The position numbers were made by a program, and so were the translations under genes. A stretch of 64,000 bases of DNA from positions 496,001 through 560,000 of the forward strand of contig JAQSEB010000035.1 of the NCBI GenBank assembly GCA_030063045.1. The letters run 5' to 3'. The DNA is from Pratylenchus scribneri. Taxonomy: Eukaryota; Nematoda; Chromadorea; Rhabditida; Pratylenchidae. Below, piece after piece: positions 1-11,723 of this stretch; within the stretch, counting starts at the first letter, position 1; every line of letters starts with the position of its first letter. Under the pieces are notes generated by a model, which saw nothing but the letters and a program-made list of their open reading frames with translations, was not told where the DNA came from and ran no database searches.

Positions 1-194
1 TTTAAAAAGGTATGAAATTGATTCAAAACAAAAATATTACAAAATAAAATGAATTTAATTATTATATTTTTAATTTAAAAAAGAAGTAGAAAAAGGCGAT
101 TTGCGAAATTGCAAAAGTGAAGCACAAATTAAATAAAAAAAATAAAATATTAATATTAATTATTTTAAAATGAATTGCACATTTTGTTCTAATT

Positions 195-3100
195 TCACAT
201 CATTTGTGTATTCTGTTCAATTCCATTCATTTGATCATAATTATTCGCATCCAATGGGAGGATTTCACGGCCTTAAATTTTATTTTAAATTTAATTTAAA
301 TTAATTTTAAATTAACCAAAATGTGCTTGAAAATACAAAATGTATTGCATTGCATAATCCGAATCGACCAAATTGATCACAATTCCGGGTTTTCCAAAAC
401 GGCCAGTTCTAAATATATTTTTTATTCCAACTCTTAAATATTCTTTTGCCGAAAGCTTAATAACTTTTCAATGCCTGCTCAACCCTATAAACCTTATACC
501 ATTCAATAGAGTTCGTAAAGACGCATCGATTGGCCTATTGGTTTTTGGGGTTTAAATCAATACCAAAAAAGTTATAAAACACAAACCAAACTATGGTTTA
601 AACGGTTTAAAACCTTGAATTTTGGTCAAATCATGACCATCAATACATATATCAATGGATTTCGATAAGCACTATTTAGTAAACGGTTTTTTATATGGTT
701 CGAAACCAAACATTAGGAAGTCATCCTAGTTCTTTCGGCAAAAAAATGGCACCCCTTATTTGATATTTACCTGCCCATCCGGTGCAAATATGTGTCAAAA
801 TCGGGTTTTGGCTTCTCTTCATATGTGACCGGTGGGTCATAATTAATCACCAATGAAACTTGTGGAATATCCAATCCTACAAAAATACATTTAAATTTAA
901 TTTAAAATGGTTTTGATTTACCTCTGGCCGCCACATTTGTCGTAATCAACACTTTTTGTTCGCCCCGCTTGAATTGTTCAACCACACGGGCTCTTTCATC
1001 CACCGGCAATTCGCCATGTAAAAGTGCAACCTGCCTCCCCTTCTCCCGAAAACGTTGGGCCAACCAAATTGTGGATGCTCGGGTGTAGCAGAAAATTATG
1101 CAGGAAGAAATTGTCAGCACCGAATAAAGGGAGAGAATCTGCAAATAAATGGTAAATATAATTATTGAAAGGAAATTATTACCCCAATTAAAAATTAGAA
1201 ACCGAGTTTAAACCCTACAAACTATATACCATTTTGTAGATCTCATCGAGACACATCGAATGGTGTATAATTTGTCAGGTTTTGGTCACAAAATTAAAAA
1301 GGTTTAAAATCAAAAACTGAAAATATGGTTTAAACGGTTTAACTCACTCAGTTTCAATTTAAACTAAGAAATTTATATGTCAAAAGGCGCTTCTCGATGA
1401 AATCTACAAATTATTATGAGGTTTGTAGAAGGTCTAAGACCTGTTGATTTATTAGAAGTCAAAAACTTTTTTTGGGGTAAAAAAATAAAAAAAAAGGTAA
1501 GAAATTGCCTACTTTATTATATATTACGGTTGAATTTATTTATGTAATTGGACCATAATCCGTATTTTAAAGGAATGAATGAAAATGCGATGGAATTGGA
1601 GAGGGAATTAGGAATGGCGACCAAAAAGTGGGAATACTGACTGAGTTGGCTTTTACGAAGGAAATCGATCGTATTCGCCGCTCTTTAACTATATGGTAAC
1701 ATTCTCCCTTTCCTCCCCTCTTTCGCCTTTTTCTATGTCATTTTTATTCTTACTATAGCCTACTAAAATACAGCAGAGAGAGGCACACGGTCGTCCACCA
1801 TACTTCTTATTTCTCCCAATGCTCTCTACCATAGCAAATAGCATCGTAAAAAATGTGGGCAGTTGGTATTGCTAAAATTCACTATAAATCTTATTGGGGA
1901 TTGGGGAGGAATAACGCGTAGATTAGATGGAGGAGAGGAATTTGTAATTTATTTCACTTGATAGCATTAAAATGTGAAATTGGGATGGGATGGATGGATT
2001 TACAAATGTAAATTTGGGGAATGATGTCAAAAGATTTTAAAATGAATTTTAAAGGATGGATAATTTGCCGAAAAAAACACCAAAATTATCCGAAAAAAAG
2101 AGTAACGCCAAAAAATTATACTGGTTTATTAGCCTACATTTACAAACCAAAAAAAACCATTTGGATAGGTTGATCAAAACGCATCCGAATGGTATATAAA
2201 TTGTGATGGTTTGGTTAAAATTAAAGGGTTTTAAACCATTTAAACCTATTTTTTTAAATTAAGCCACTTAAACTATTTAAACCGGTTCAAAATCAAATTA
2301 AAATAGTTAAACCTAAACTAATTATTATCAAACGATAAATCTCATCGTGGTCTATCGATTGGGTATAAGCTTTAAGGGTCCAGCGTCCAGGATAAACCAC
2401 TAAACCGTTTAACTTTTGAGATTTAAAATATTTCCCTTTTTAAGTCAATGATTGAAACTGACCGCTTTATATTTGTCTTCCCGATCTTTGCATCGAACAT
2501 AATATTGCCGAATGTATGGAAGACTTTGCTCCTTTCGTTGAATTCTATTTAATTTAAATATTAAATTAATTTAATTATTTTTATTATACGTGATCACAAT
2601 TGGGTCTGCGATAAGTTTGCCGGCAAATTGGAAAATTGCATCCGTGTAGGTGGCACTGAAGAGCATACATTGACAGGATGGATTGGCCGAAATTATTTGG
2701 CTTAAAATTAATTAAAATATTAAATTAAATTAACTTTTATTTTAATCCAATTTTTATTATTTTAACCCAACTAATAAAAAAAACCGGTTTTAAAACCTAT
2801 AAACCTTATAGCAATTTGTAGATCTCATCGAAACGCGTCTTTTGACATATTAATTTCTTATTAGTCTAAATCGAAGCTGAGCGAGTTAAACTGTTAAAAT
2901 CACATTTCCAGTTTTTGGTTTTAATCACTTTAATTTTGGGTCAAAACGTGATATTTTATATACTAATCGATGCGTCTCGATGAGATCTACAAAATGGTAT
3001 AAGGTTTAATGAATTTAAACCAGTTTCTGATATATCAAAAACTATTTTTGGAGTAAAAATTTCATAAATTAATTTTATTTTCCAAAATTACTTATGAATT

Positions 3101-4068
3101 CGAATGCTTTTGTCCTGATATCCTTGTTGGCTGATCATCACATCGGCCTCATCCAAAGCAAATGAAATTATTTTGCTTGTTTCAATGTGCTTCTTAATTT
3201 GATTATTTGAAATATTTTTGTTGAATTATTAAATAAATTTACCCGCGTTATCCAATCCAACATTTTCCCCGGTGTTCCAATGATAATTTGTTCGGAAAAT
3301 GTGGAATTTCGTGGAACTTTAAATTTAATAAATAATTTAAAATAATTTTTTGTAAACCATTTTCTCCTTTTACGGCAAAACGAATTTTGACATTTTCCAA
3401 AAACTGGGCCATTTTCTTGGCCACTTCCCCAATTTGTTGGGCCAGCTCAAATGTTGGCGCAACACAAATGCATTGGGGATGCGCTTTGTTGGGGTCGAGT
3501 CGTTGGAGCATTGTCAAAAGGAAAGTTGCCGTTTTCCCGGTTCCACTTTGCGATTGGGCGATTATGTCTTGAGGACTGAAAATAAAAAAAAATCAAATTT
3601 ATATTTAATTTTAGATTTACGGTTCTTGGAGAAGGACTGGAAGTGCGGTCTCTTGAATTTTTGATGGTTGCTGGAAACCCATTGACCGTAAAGCTTTCAG
3701 CAATTCCGGTTTTCTTTTGTTAAATTTGAATTAAATTTAATTATTTTAATTTACAATTTTAAATCCTCAAATGTTTGCACTGAATAAAGTGGCGAATTCG
3801 GGTCCCGTTGCAATTTGGCCACTTCCGGTGTTCCCTCATTTAAATGATTTAATTTGTCATTCAGCATTTTGTTCAGCAATGAAACTTCTTCGCTGGGAAT
3901 TGCTGAATTAATCGAATATTTTCCACTTCAATTTAATTTAATTTTGAAACCTTTTTCATCAAATTGTCCAAAGAAATCGCCGCCGCCAGTGAAGAAGTCG
4001 CCTCCTCCGGTTGTGCCGCCAAAATTATTGTCACCAAAATGTTGCGATGTTCCAGTTAAACTTTCCAT
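195..4068 (-). CDS. DEAD-box RNA helicase, DDX19/Dbp5 type (mRNA export), 12 exons
   Basis: Exons (minus): 4068-3951, 3902-3755, 3713-3621, 3575-3358, 3316-3243, 3192-3092, 2700-2590, 2544-2463, 1138-922, 876-771, 408-317, 271-195. All junctions close in phase and give 478 aa, close to the length of human DDX19 as I recall it. Visible motifs are the Q-motif region (PSKIQE), motif I SQSGTGKT, GTPGKMLDW, motif II DEAD, motif III as FSATY, TTNVAARGLDIPQV, and motif VI HRMGRTGRFG. The DDX19-specific stretch LQRDPNSPLYSV precedes the core. Family knowledge: DDX19/Dbp5 remodels mRNPs at the cytoplasmic face of the nuclear pore, activated by Gle1. Residues 10-40 are Gly/Phe-rich (FGG repeats), which is unusual and nucleoporin-like. 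Four palindromic repeats sit in its introns. A CCCH gene lies 267 bp upstream on the same strand, so operon-like expression is possible. Confidence 0.93.
480..710. mobile_element. Family-A palindrome (helicase intron)
   Basis: Diverged copy: CCCTATAAACCTTATACCATTC, GACGCATCGATTGG, CTATGGTTTAAACGGTTTAA. Lies in the intron 409-770. Confidence 0.65.
1199..1455. mobile_element. Family-A palindrome (helicase intron)
   Basis: Contains ACCATTTTGTAGATCTCATCG, AATATGGTTTAAACGGTTTAAC, and a right arm GCGCTTCTCGATGAAATCTAC with GGTTTGTAG. Confidence 0.78.
2150..2405. mobile_element. Diverged family-A palindrome (helicase intron)
   Basis: Arms GGTTGATCAAAACGCATCCGAATGG and ATAAATCTCATCGTGGTCTATCG around TTTAAACC-rich centres; both arms carry mutations. 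Confidence 0.55.
2780..3035. mobile_element. Family-A palindrome (helicase intron)
   Basis: Contains AACCGGTTTTAAAACCTATAAACC, TAGATCTCATCGAAACGCGTC and the right arm GATGCGTCTCGATGAGATCTACAAAATGG. Confidence 0.78.
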
Positions 4069-4335
4069 TTTTTGTGTTATTTATTTATTGTTTAGCCAAG
4101 TTAAATGCAATTTGGATTCTTAATTAAATTTTGATTCCATCATTTTAATATTAAAATTAAATAAACAAATGGAAAAAATAATTCTACGAGAATAATTATA
4201 TAATTCATTGTAAAAATTGGTTGAATAAAATGCCACAAATTTAAGTAGCATATATTTATTTATATAGGCAAAATAAAATAAAGCAAGAATACAAAATGTG
4301 TATATAAATGGTAATCAAGAAAAAAACAAAGATAT

Positions 4336-5435
4336 TTAAATTGCTGCTGGACGTTTATTGTTGTACATTTTGTTATGGCCGCCACCGCCCGAGCCCGATG
4401 GATTGTTTCGACCTGGCCCATCATCATTATTGCTGTTTTGTACAGGCGGTGGATGGGCATTGTTGTTGTTCATATTTGAAGGACGAATTGGAGGAGGAGG
4501 GCCAACATTTTGATGATGTTGAAATTGACGCAAATCCATTTTCCCACCATCATTGTTGGCATTATTTTGGCCCGTTTGAGGAATATTACGGTTTCGATGA
4601 TGATTTGTTCCATTCACATTGTAAATTGCATGTTGTGGATTGACATTGTTGTTCAGGGCGCGAGTGATGGCCGAAATATTCTGTTGGTTGTGGAATTTGC
4701 GCAAATCATGCTCGCCGTGGGCAAACAGGCAGGATGGGCCATAATTGCAATGGCCATGAATGGTGAACGATTTGCACAAACTGGTCTTGTACTTAATGAA
4801 AATGAAAATTAGATAAAATTTTCCCCATAATTTTATAAAATTTATTATTATAAATAGTTCCTCCCATTTTTTTGTGTATAAACCACCCCTTCACTCACAT
4901 ATTGCATCTTGTCATTGCCCCGCATTTGGCCTGTGCCTGCATTCCCATTCCGGTTGGCTTGATTACTTTGTTGGCCTTGATAATTCGGATATCCATGGCC
5001 TTGTTGAACATTGCCGCCGATAGGAAATGAATTGGTCCTTGAAATGATTGGTGGAGGTGGATACCGAATTGGAATTTGATTTGGATTAAGCAAAGAGTTG
5101 GGACGAAGCGCATTGTTTGGATGAGGCAAATTGCCGAGCCGAGATTGGTTGAGCGGAAAAGCATTGTTAGTGGTCTTCTCCCTTTAATTTAATTGATTAA
5201 AATTGCCAATTAATCAATTTTGCCTGTTGCCATTGTTGCTGGTGTTTGGTTCGAGTGCATTCCAATCGATATTTCGAATGTACTCATCGATTGGCACAGT
5301 CATTTGTGTTTCAGGCATAATCATTTTGATTCGATCTGCAAATGTTGTAAATGTTCAAATTGATTTGTAAAAGAAGCTTATACTCATCCATCCAGGGCTA
5401 AACGTTGACTCCATAAATGCCATATGTTTATCCAT
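4336..5435 (-). CDS. Single CCCH zinc-finger protein (TIS11-like finger)
   Basis: Exons (minus): 5435-5384, 5335-5224, 5181-4899, 4791-4336; 300 aa from the Met at 5435. The finger is C-X8-C-X5-C-X3-H (CKSFTIHGHC...CLFAH), preceded by YKTSL and followed by a GEHDLRKFH tail, as in TIS11/tristetraprolin and nematode germline CCCH proteins. Only one finger is present, whereas that family usually has two. The rest is Asn/Gln/Pro-rich and low in complexity. Intron 2 appears to use a GC donor (AACAG/GCAAAA at 5223), which keeps phase. The start is uncertain: the reading frame stays open upstream of 5435 to an acceptor-like site near 5530, so an earlier exon may lie beyond the fold-back element at 5.55-6.2 kb. 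Likely role is RNA binding and post-transcriptional control; the target is unknown. Confidence 0.78.
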
Positions 5436-5550
5436 CCGGCGTTCTGATGCTCGCTGTTTCTTTTCCAGTTTGGAATTTAGTAGAATATTTGTTTTCAGGA
5501 AATATAAAATGTATATGAAATCTAAAATTCATTTTTATAATTTCATTTTT

Positions 5551-6195
5551 ATTTTGGCAAAAGTAAAGAAGTGTGGTCCCGCCGGATTTTGGTTTTAAAA
5601 ATAAGGGAAACACGTATTTATGCATAATATTAGGCGCTGATCATGAATCTGAGCTCAGAATTTTGATATCTTGTCATCTTGGTAAGGTATTGCCAACTTT
5701 TACTATGAAAAAGCATAGGGGGTACCAAGCGCACTTTTGGTAAAAAATTTTTCGGGGCCAATATATAGCTCATTCGATGCGGCTTGACGAGAGGAATCCA
5801 ATGGTATCATTCTTAGATGGAAATATTTTGAAATTGCTGAGTTATGACCGAAAGATTTTTTATGCCTTGGTAAGGTTTTTGTCTTATAACTTGCATATTC
5901 TTCAGTATTCCGATGCATAGATGGTACCATTGGATTCTGCTCGTCAAGTCGCGTCGAATGAGCTATATATTGGCCCCGAAAAATTTCTTACCAAAAATGC
6001 CCTTGGTCTCCCCCCCACCTATGCTTTTTCATGGTAAAAGTTGGCAATACCTTACCAAGATGACAAGATATCAAAATTCTGAGCTCAGATTCATGATCAG
6101 CGCCTAATATTATGCATAAATACGTGTTTCCCTTATTTTTAAAATCAAAATCCGGCGGGACCACGACCACACTTCTTTACGTTTGCCTTTATTTT
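5551..6195. mobile_element. Large fold-back (inverted-repeat) element, about 640 bp
   Basis: Two long arms are near-perfect reverse complements. The left arm begins GTAAAGAAGTGTGGTC near 5562 and the right arm ends with its complement near 6175. The arms share GCGCTGATCATGAATCTGAG and CTTGGTAAGGTATTGCC. The centre is near 5870. No transposase frame is present, so it looks like a non-autonomous MITE/fold-back element. It lies just upstream of the CCCH gene's first recognised exon. A target-site duplication could not be fixed because similarity fades gradually outside the arms. Confidence 0.8.
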
Positions 6196-6750
6196 AACTG
6201 ATTATGATTATGATAGTGTAGTGATTAATATTTGTAATTTATTAATACGGACAAAAGTTTTGATCCCCGAATAAAAGATTGGATAGGGTTATGTCAGTAC
6301 TCAGCAGGAAGGAATTTTTTTAACCCAAAATAACGAAGAAAATTTTTTAGAAAAACTCATTTAAAATCGACAAAAACTGCACTGCTTCAATGTATTGATT
6401 TAAAAATATTTTACATAGGTAAGGTAGGTATTATCTTTTGTCTTTTTGATGTGAAAATTAAATATTTTTTCATAATTTATAAAATTCCATAAAAACATTA
6501 CTATGAGTGCCGTTGAAAAATTAGAGAAAATTAGCTGTCTTTTTTTTTGTGAATTATTAAAAAAATATTTTTTACTAATAAATCCCGTAGAATTTTTTTT
6601 GACTCAAAATTTGAGAGCTTTGATTAAATTTTGCATTTATTAGGGAAGTAAATGTGAATGATGAGTCCTTTTCCATTTGCACTTCGTTTTAGTTTATTTT
6701 ATCTTATTTTATTTGTCCTCTAATGAAGGAAAGGCTTGTTTTAAAACAAT
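6196..6750. other. Intergenic stretch with no recognised feature
   Basis: AT-rich sequence between two fold-back elements. No coding exon, repeat array or RNA gene recognised. Confidence 0.5.
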
Positions 6751-6751
6751 C

Positions 6752-7228
6752 TATTGTTCGAATTCGAATAAGTCTAAAAATGTATGAGAAAAGTTTTTTT
6801 TGCCGAAAGATTTGGGTTCTTTTGCCGAGAGATTGGGTTCTTTTGCCGAAAGATCAGTTTTTTGGGCATAACTTTTTTGTGCTTGATCCCAGACCCCCAA
6901 ACCATTTAGCAATTTTATAGAGCTCATCGAGACGCGTCGAGTGATGTATAGTTTGTTGAAGTTTGGTTCAAAACTAAAAGAGTTATAAACCAAAAACCAA
7001 AATATGGTTTAAACGGTTTAATACTTTGAATTTTGGCCAAATCTCGACAAATTATACATCACTCGACGCGTCTCGATGAGCTCTATAAAATTGCTAAATG
7101 GTTTGGGGGTCTGGGATCAAGCACAAAAAAGTTATGCCCAAAAAACTGATCTTTCGGCAAAAGAACCCAATCTCTCGGCAAAAGAACCCAAATCTTTCGG
7201 CAAAAAAAACCCCACCCAAAATGTATTT
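6752..7228. mobile_element. Fold-back element with a family-A palindrome at its core
   Basis: The outer arms carry a threefold motif (TTTGGGTTCTTTTGCCGAAAG at 6808-6865 and its complement at 7150-7205), then GGGGGTCTGGGATCAAGC and its complement. The inner part (about 6885-7105) matches the dispersed family-A palindrome, including CTCATCGAGACGCGTCGA and GGTTTAAACGGTTTAA. It appears to be family A with extra, longer arms. It has no coding capacity. Confidence 0.8.
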
Positions 7229-7489
7229 CTCATCGTTTATATATACTTTATATTCCGAGAATAGAATGAAAATTTATTTTACATCCCCTTTATTAAATTG
7301 CACCTGTTTTATTCATCATAAGGGGACTCAAATGCTTAAATCACATTGTTTGTGTACCGCAATTCCCTAAATGCAAAAATAATTAAATTAATTTCTGAGT
7401 TCTGACACACTAAAAGTGCTGTTTGTTGTTTATATTAAATGATGCCAATGCGCCAACTTTCTCCCATAAAACACTAAAATTATTCGAGA

Positions 7490-8698
7490 ATGGCGGATGA
7501 ATATTTGAGCTCAAAATTGTTTGTAATTGTTGCACTGACATTTGGTTGGCCAATTAATTGTTTATTAATTTGGCTGATTGTCTATCGTACGAATGAAGCA
7601 CTTCGAGTTTGGAGGTGATTTTTAGTGGATTTATTTTGAGTTTATTTATTTAATGAAGCCGTGTTCTGCTTCAAAGTGCCATAATTGACTTTATTTTATT
7701 GGGCATTGCATTCATCGTTCAACCGGTCATTCAATCACCTTTAAAAAAATAATTTTTTAACTTAAAAGGTGTTAATTTCGGATGGCCAATTTATTTATTA
7801 TTTTTCGAATGGTCCTTTTGCCACATTTTTTGCTCATTATTTGAGGGAAATTCCCTATTTTATTTTCTTAGCTTGGCTTGAATTTGCCAAACATGCTGTC
7901 GCCGTTCAATGTTTTTATCGATGGCTTGTCATTTGCCGGTACAAAAATAAAATTTTATTCAATTTATTTATTCTTTAGTGGCCAAAAATTATCCAAAATT
8001 CATTATATTCTCCTCCTTTGTATTCCGGCTGCCCTCGTCGCTTTCCAAATTTCCATCGTTCCTTTTGGATGGTCACGGGAAATATCACCGAATGGACTAT
8101 ATCATTATGAAAACTGCTCAATTTGTCCAAAGGATCAAGAAATTCTCTTCTTGATGCGTCAAGTATTCTTCGATCAAATTTCAATCAAATTCAATTTCCC
8201 TTTCATTCAAATTAACATCAGAACACCCAATATTCCATTTTTGTTGAAATTATTTGGCTAATTTGCAATTTGGTCACATTTTCTGTCATTTTGGCCACAA
8301 ATTTGCTGATTTGGATGAAAACCCGCCGAACATTGGTGCCCGAATCCCCTCATCGCCAGGAGATTAATCGTCAAGTTGGACTGGTCCTCCTCATTCAGGC
8401 CATCCTTCCATTCATCCTCTCAACATTGCCAATTACAATAATTTTAATTTATATTGCCGCTGGACTCCAAATTCCCGGATGGCTTTCCATTCTTTTTACT
8501 CAAACATTGACTTCATGTGCCTACCCAATTTTGGCTATTTTTCTAATTCGCCATTATCGTAGGAATATTAAGGAATTGATTTTTGCGAAGAAAAAACAGC
8601 AAAAACAACAAATTATTATCCAATGTGGACCGAAAATTGGGGAAAATCAACAAAACCAACAACAGAATTTGGAAGATGCTACCAAAGAAATTAAATAA
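7490..8698 (+). CDS. Srd-like serpentine chemoreceptor (7TM GPCR), 5 exons
   Basis: Exons: 7490-7614, 7659-7725, 7769-7938, 7979-8162, 8222-8698. All junctions close in phase and give 340 aa, the usual size for nematode serpentine receptors. Hydrophobic segments fit seven helices: TM1 in exon 1 (LTFGWPINCLLIWL), TM2 with an ALRVWSRVLLQSAIIDF lead-in, TM3-TM4 in exons 3-4, and TM5-TM7 in exon 5. TM7 ends YPILAIFLIRHYRRN, the P-I-L...YRR signature of Srd/Str-type receptors. The cytoplasmic tail is Lys/Gln-rich. Family knowledge: Srd receptors are nematode chemosensory GPCRs; the ligand is unknown. A related fragment lies at 21.3 kb. Assignment to Srd rather than a sister subfamily is by pattern only. 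Confidence 0.8.
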
Positions 8699-9240
8699 TT
8701 TAATATAATCGAATTGATTGATATAATTTTAATTATAATAATATAAAATTGCATTGTTTTTATTAGAATATGTTGCGTAAATTTTAAAAATATTATAATT
8801 TATACAAATCGACCATTCATTTTCATTCATTTTTAATATTTTTTGTGCTTTATGTTGTGTCCTAACTTCTAAATATGACTTGAAATTATGCAAATAAAAA
8901 TCACTTTTGGTTCAGTCAAATATTGATAGTACATAATGTTTGTAGCCTGAACCTGCTATTACGTGTACGAGATCAATAGAACGACGTAATGAATTTTATA
9001 GATTTTGACAGAATTATGTTTTGATAGAATTATGTTAATTTTATAAAAAATTTGCGGCACATAAAATTGCTGAATAAATATTCATCAAAAGGAGAGGAGA
9101 TATTAAATGATTTCGTAGAAAAACTTCAATTTCAGGTGATATAAAAGGGGAAAAAATAATTCATAAAATACATAAAATAAAAATTTATAAACTTCTTAAA
9201 TATAAAATAAGTAGAAAATTAAATTAAAAAATATTCAAAA
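8699..9240. other. Intergenic region between receptor and binding-protein gene
   Basis: AT-rich. It should hold the 3' UTR of the receptor and the promoter of the downstream secreted-protein gene. No motif can be assigned. Confidence 0.4.
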
Positions 9241-11235
9241 ATGAAACATTTTCCAATTCTCTCCATTCTTCTCCTAAATTTCGCCTCAATTGCCTTCGCT
9301 CAAGGTGACTGACAAATTGATTTTTTATCCATTAAAGAATCTTTTGAAAAAGAAATAGGACGTATTAGTCCTAATATAGGCAAAAGTTTCTTGGGGCAAG
9401 AAATGGGTCTAGGCTCTCACCCCGGGCCTTCACCGGAATAATAAGCCCCCAGTGGCCCAAAAATCGGTATACCGATTTGATTAGGAAAGATGAAAGAACT
9501 TTTAAATTAGTATTCATCTGTTATGTGGAAAAATATGACAACAGAACATCGCAAAAGTGAACATTTTAGTGGAAAATGAGAGGGTTTAAAAATGAAGATT
9601 GAGGCAATATTTGATTGATAGATGACGGGATGATTGACAAAAGTGGGGGGTACAGTAGGATGAATATTAAAGGCCCTTAGGAATTATTGGCATTGATAGG
9701 GCGAGAGGAATATTTTCTGTGAAAATGATCCATTCAAATTAAATAAATAGGACTTAAATTTGATATTTATACGGTCATCAATCCATCAAAATTCAGGCAG
9801 TTTCCCCAATAATATCTAAAACTGATTTCAGCCCCCGTGCCCATCGAAAATCGAACCATTGAGCAGATCTATGAAGCGGCTTTGGCAGAAGGCAATGGCA
9901 CTTTAGTGGTCTATTCCGGCGGGACGGCCCAATCCCTTGGTGATCAGACCAAACAAGCATTTGAGGCACGTTTCCCTGGATTGACTGTGAATGTTATTGT
10001 GGACTATTCCATCTTCCATGGACCCAGAATTGATGTTCAATCTGCGAATAATTCCGTCATTCCGGATGTTGTCCAACTCCAAACCGTCCAAGATTTCCCC
10101 AGATGGAAACAACAAGGCCTTTTGATGGAATATCGGCCGGCAAATTTTAATGTTGTCCATGATGAATACAAAGATGTGGATGGCTTCTACACGGGTACAT
10201 TGGTGATTGTTTTGGGCACTTTGGTCAATCAACAATTAATCCCATCCGCTGGGGATTGGCCAAGAACGGCCGATGCCCTTCTCCAACCCCGCTTTGCCAA
10301 TGGCCAAATCATTGCCGTCCATCCAAACAGTGATGATGCCGTCCTTTTCTATTTTAAACAGGTAATTTTGTGGTCCATGAAATGGTTGTCCAAAATAGGG
10401 TTGAACACCCCCCCCCCTCCCCCTATTTCTGGATCCCCGAAAACTCCGAAAAATCCCGACGATTTTGCCTGAAACGCTCGATTCAGAAAATCTGATTCCC
10501 CGACGCTCCCAACCCCGATCTTCTCCCCAGACTTTTGAAATCGAGATTCCAATACCGGTCAAAACTGAAACCCAAAACTTTGGTATAAAACCCGACCAAT
10601 TTCGGTTTAAAACCTACTTTGGACAACCCTAGTCCTTTGAAGGGATTTTACCCATTAATCCCCACTCAAAGGTGGTCGATGTGTACGGTTTCGAATTTTT
10701 GGAACGTTTTGCGGCCCAACAACCGCAATATGTTTGCGGTGATTTGCAAGGATTACAATTGGCCACCCTGGGTGCCGGCAATGGATCGGTGGCCACCGCC
10801 GGACTTGCCATGTTCCCTTTTGCCAATGATAGTGCCGTTCAATTCGCATTCCCAGCCAACAATGATCCACTGACCATTGCCACACTTTATGCGGCCATTA
10901 CCCAACAAACTGAAAGGCCAGAAACCGCCAGACTTTATGTGAATTGGCTTTTGGAAATGGAAAATCCGGTCAGTCATGAAAATAAGTTTTTTTAATATTT
11001 TCGTAACTTTTTGAAGAATTTGGCCGGTGCAATTTGGACTGTCCGAACGGATCGGGCACCGCTCCAAGGCCAACCACAAATTTGGGAATTGCCAAATTCC
11101 AACCACACGGCATTTGCCAATTTTATGTCCAATTATGAGGAACGTGAACGATTCATGAGGCAAATTGATTTGTTCCTCGGCCCCACCAATTGTGGCACTG
11201 TCCCATTGAATGCGGGCGGCGTCAATATACCATGA
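9241..11235 (+). CDS. Secreted periplasmic-binding-protein (type 2)-like protein, candidate horizontal transfer
   Basis: Exons: 9241-9304, 9832-10361, 10672-10968, 11017-11235. Phase closes at every junction and gives 369 aa. Exon 1 is a classical signal peptide (MKHFPILSILLLNFASIAFA). The mature part has the fold order of bacterial/fungal extracellular solute-binding proteins of the Fe3+/polyamine ABC type: LVVYSGG near the start, a large lobe with PDVVQLQT and DFPRWKQQGLLMEYRP, a DGFYTGT hinge-like segment, and a C-terminal lobe ending in a WTVRTDRAPL...NYEERERFMRQIDLFLG tail. No transporter subunits are nearby. Family knowledge: such domains bind small ligands in bacterial periplasm, and stand-alone secreted versions are known in fungi. 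I know of no Caenorhabditis counterpart. Nematode-style introns and a family-B repeat in intron 1 show that the gene is resident, not contamination. Ligand and role are unknown. Confidence 0.82.
9355..9705 (+). mobile_element. Family-B dispersed repeat, long copy, in intron 1
   Basis: Contains GGGGTACAGTAGGATGAATA and TATTTGATTGATAGATGACGG. The whole segment matches 22310-22660 in reverse complement, including an upstream part with AGTGGCCCAAAAA. It therefore gives the full length of the family, about 350 bp. Confidence 0.75.
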
Positions 11236-11386
11236 GGAGGAAATTATGGAGAGAATGTTTGGAATGGAAAAATGCACATAAATGGAAATTAAACATTTTT
11301 ACGAATAAAAATTATTGTTAAATAAAATAAATATTTTGTCGCAAAATAATCGATAAATTATATTTCGATCAATCAATCTCCCCAAT

Positions 11387-11723
11387 TCATGGTAATTTAT
11401 TAGGAGGGGCTTTTGCCATTCCCGAATTCGGTCCGCCAATCTCGGTTGGCAATTTGGCCGGTGTGTCCGGGCGATTTTTGTTCATGACGGTATAAGTCGC
11501 ATAAAGGACCGCTGCTGACACGGCTCCGACCATTGCATAGGAGGGAAATGACATTTTTGCCGGAAGTTCAGTGCGAAGTTTTTTCAAAATTCCCGGGTTA
11601 ATGCCAGAGCCCATTGGCTTTTTAGATCCGCCTCCCATGGACTGTGAATAATTTATTCAATAATTTAATTGGGAATTTTAAACTCACTCCTCCACTGTTG
11701 GGATAGGGGTAGTGTGTGGCCAT
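11387..11723 (-). CDS. Small single-pass membrane protein, unknown
   Basis: Exons 11723-11688 and 11641-11387 give 96 aa from ATG at 11723. The first 12 residues lie in exon 1; the 46-nt intron is GT-AG and phase 0. One transmembrane helix is predicted around residues 44-62 (SYAMVGAVSAAVLYATYTVM), preceded by a basic Gly/Lys-rich stretch and followed by a Pro-rich tail ending NKLP. There is no signal peptide. Length and layout resemble small inner-membrane proteins of mitochondrial complexes, but I do not recognise the family and make no functional claim. It is convergent with the binding-protein gene that ends 151 bp away. Confidence 0.7.

Noticed and set aside
10236..10562. 108-codon minus frame overlapping the binding-protein gene
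   Set aside because: It lies across an exon and intron of the well-supported plus-strand gene; a shadow frame.
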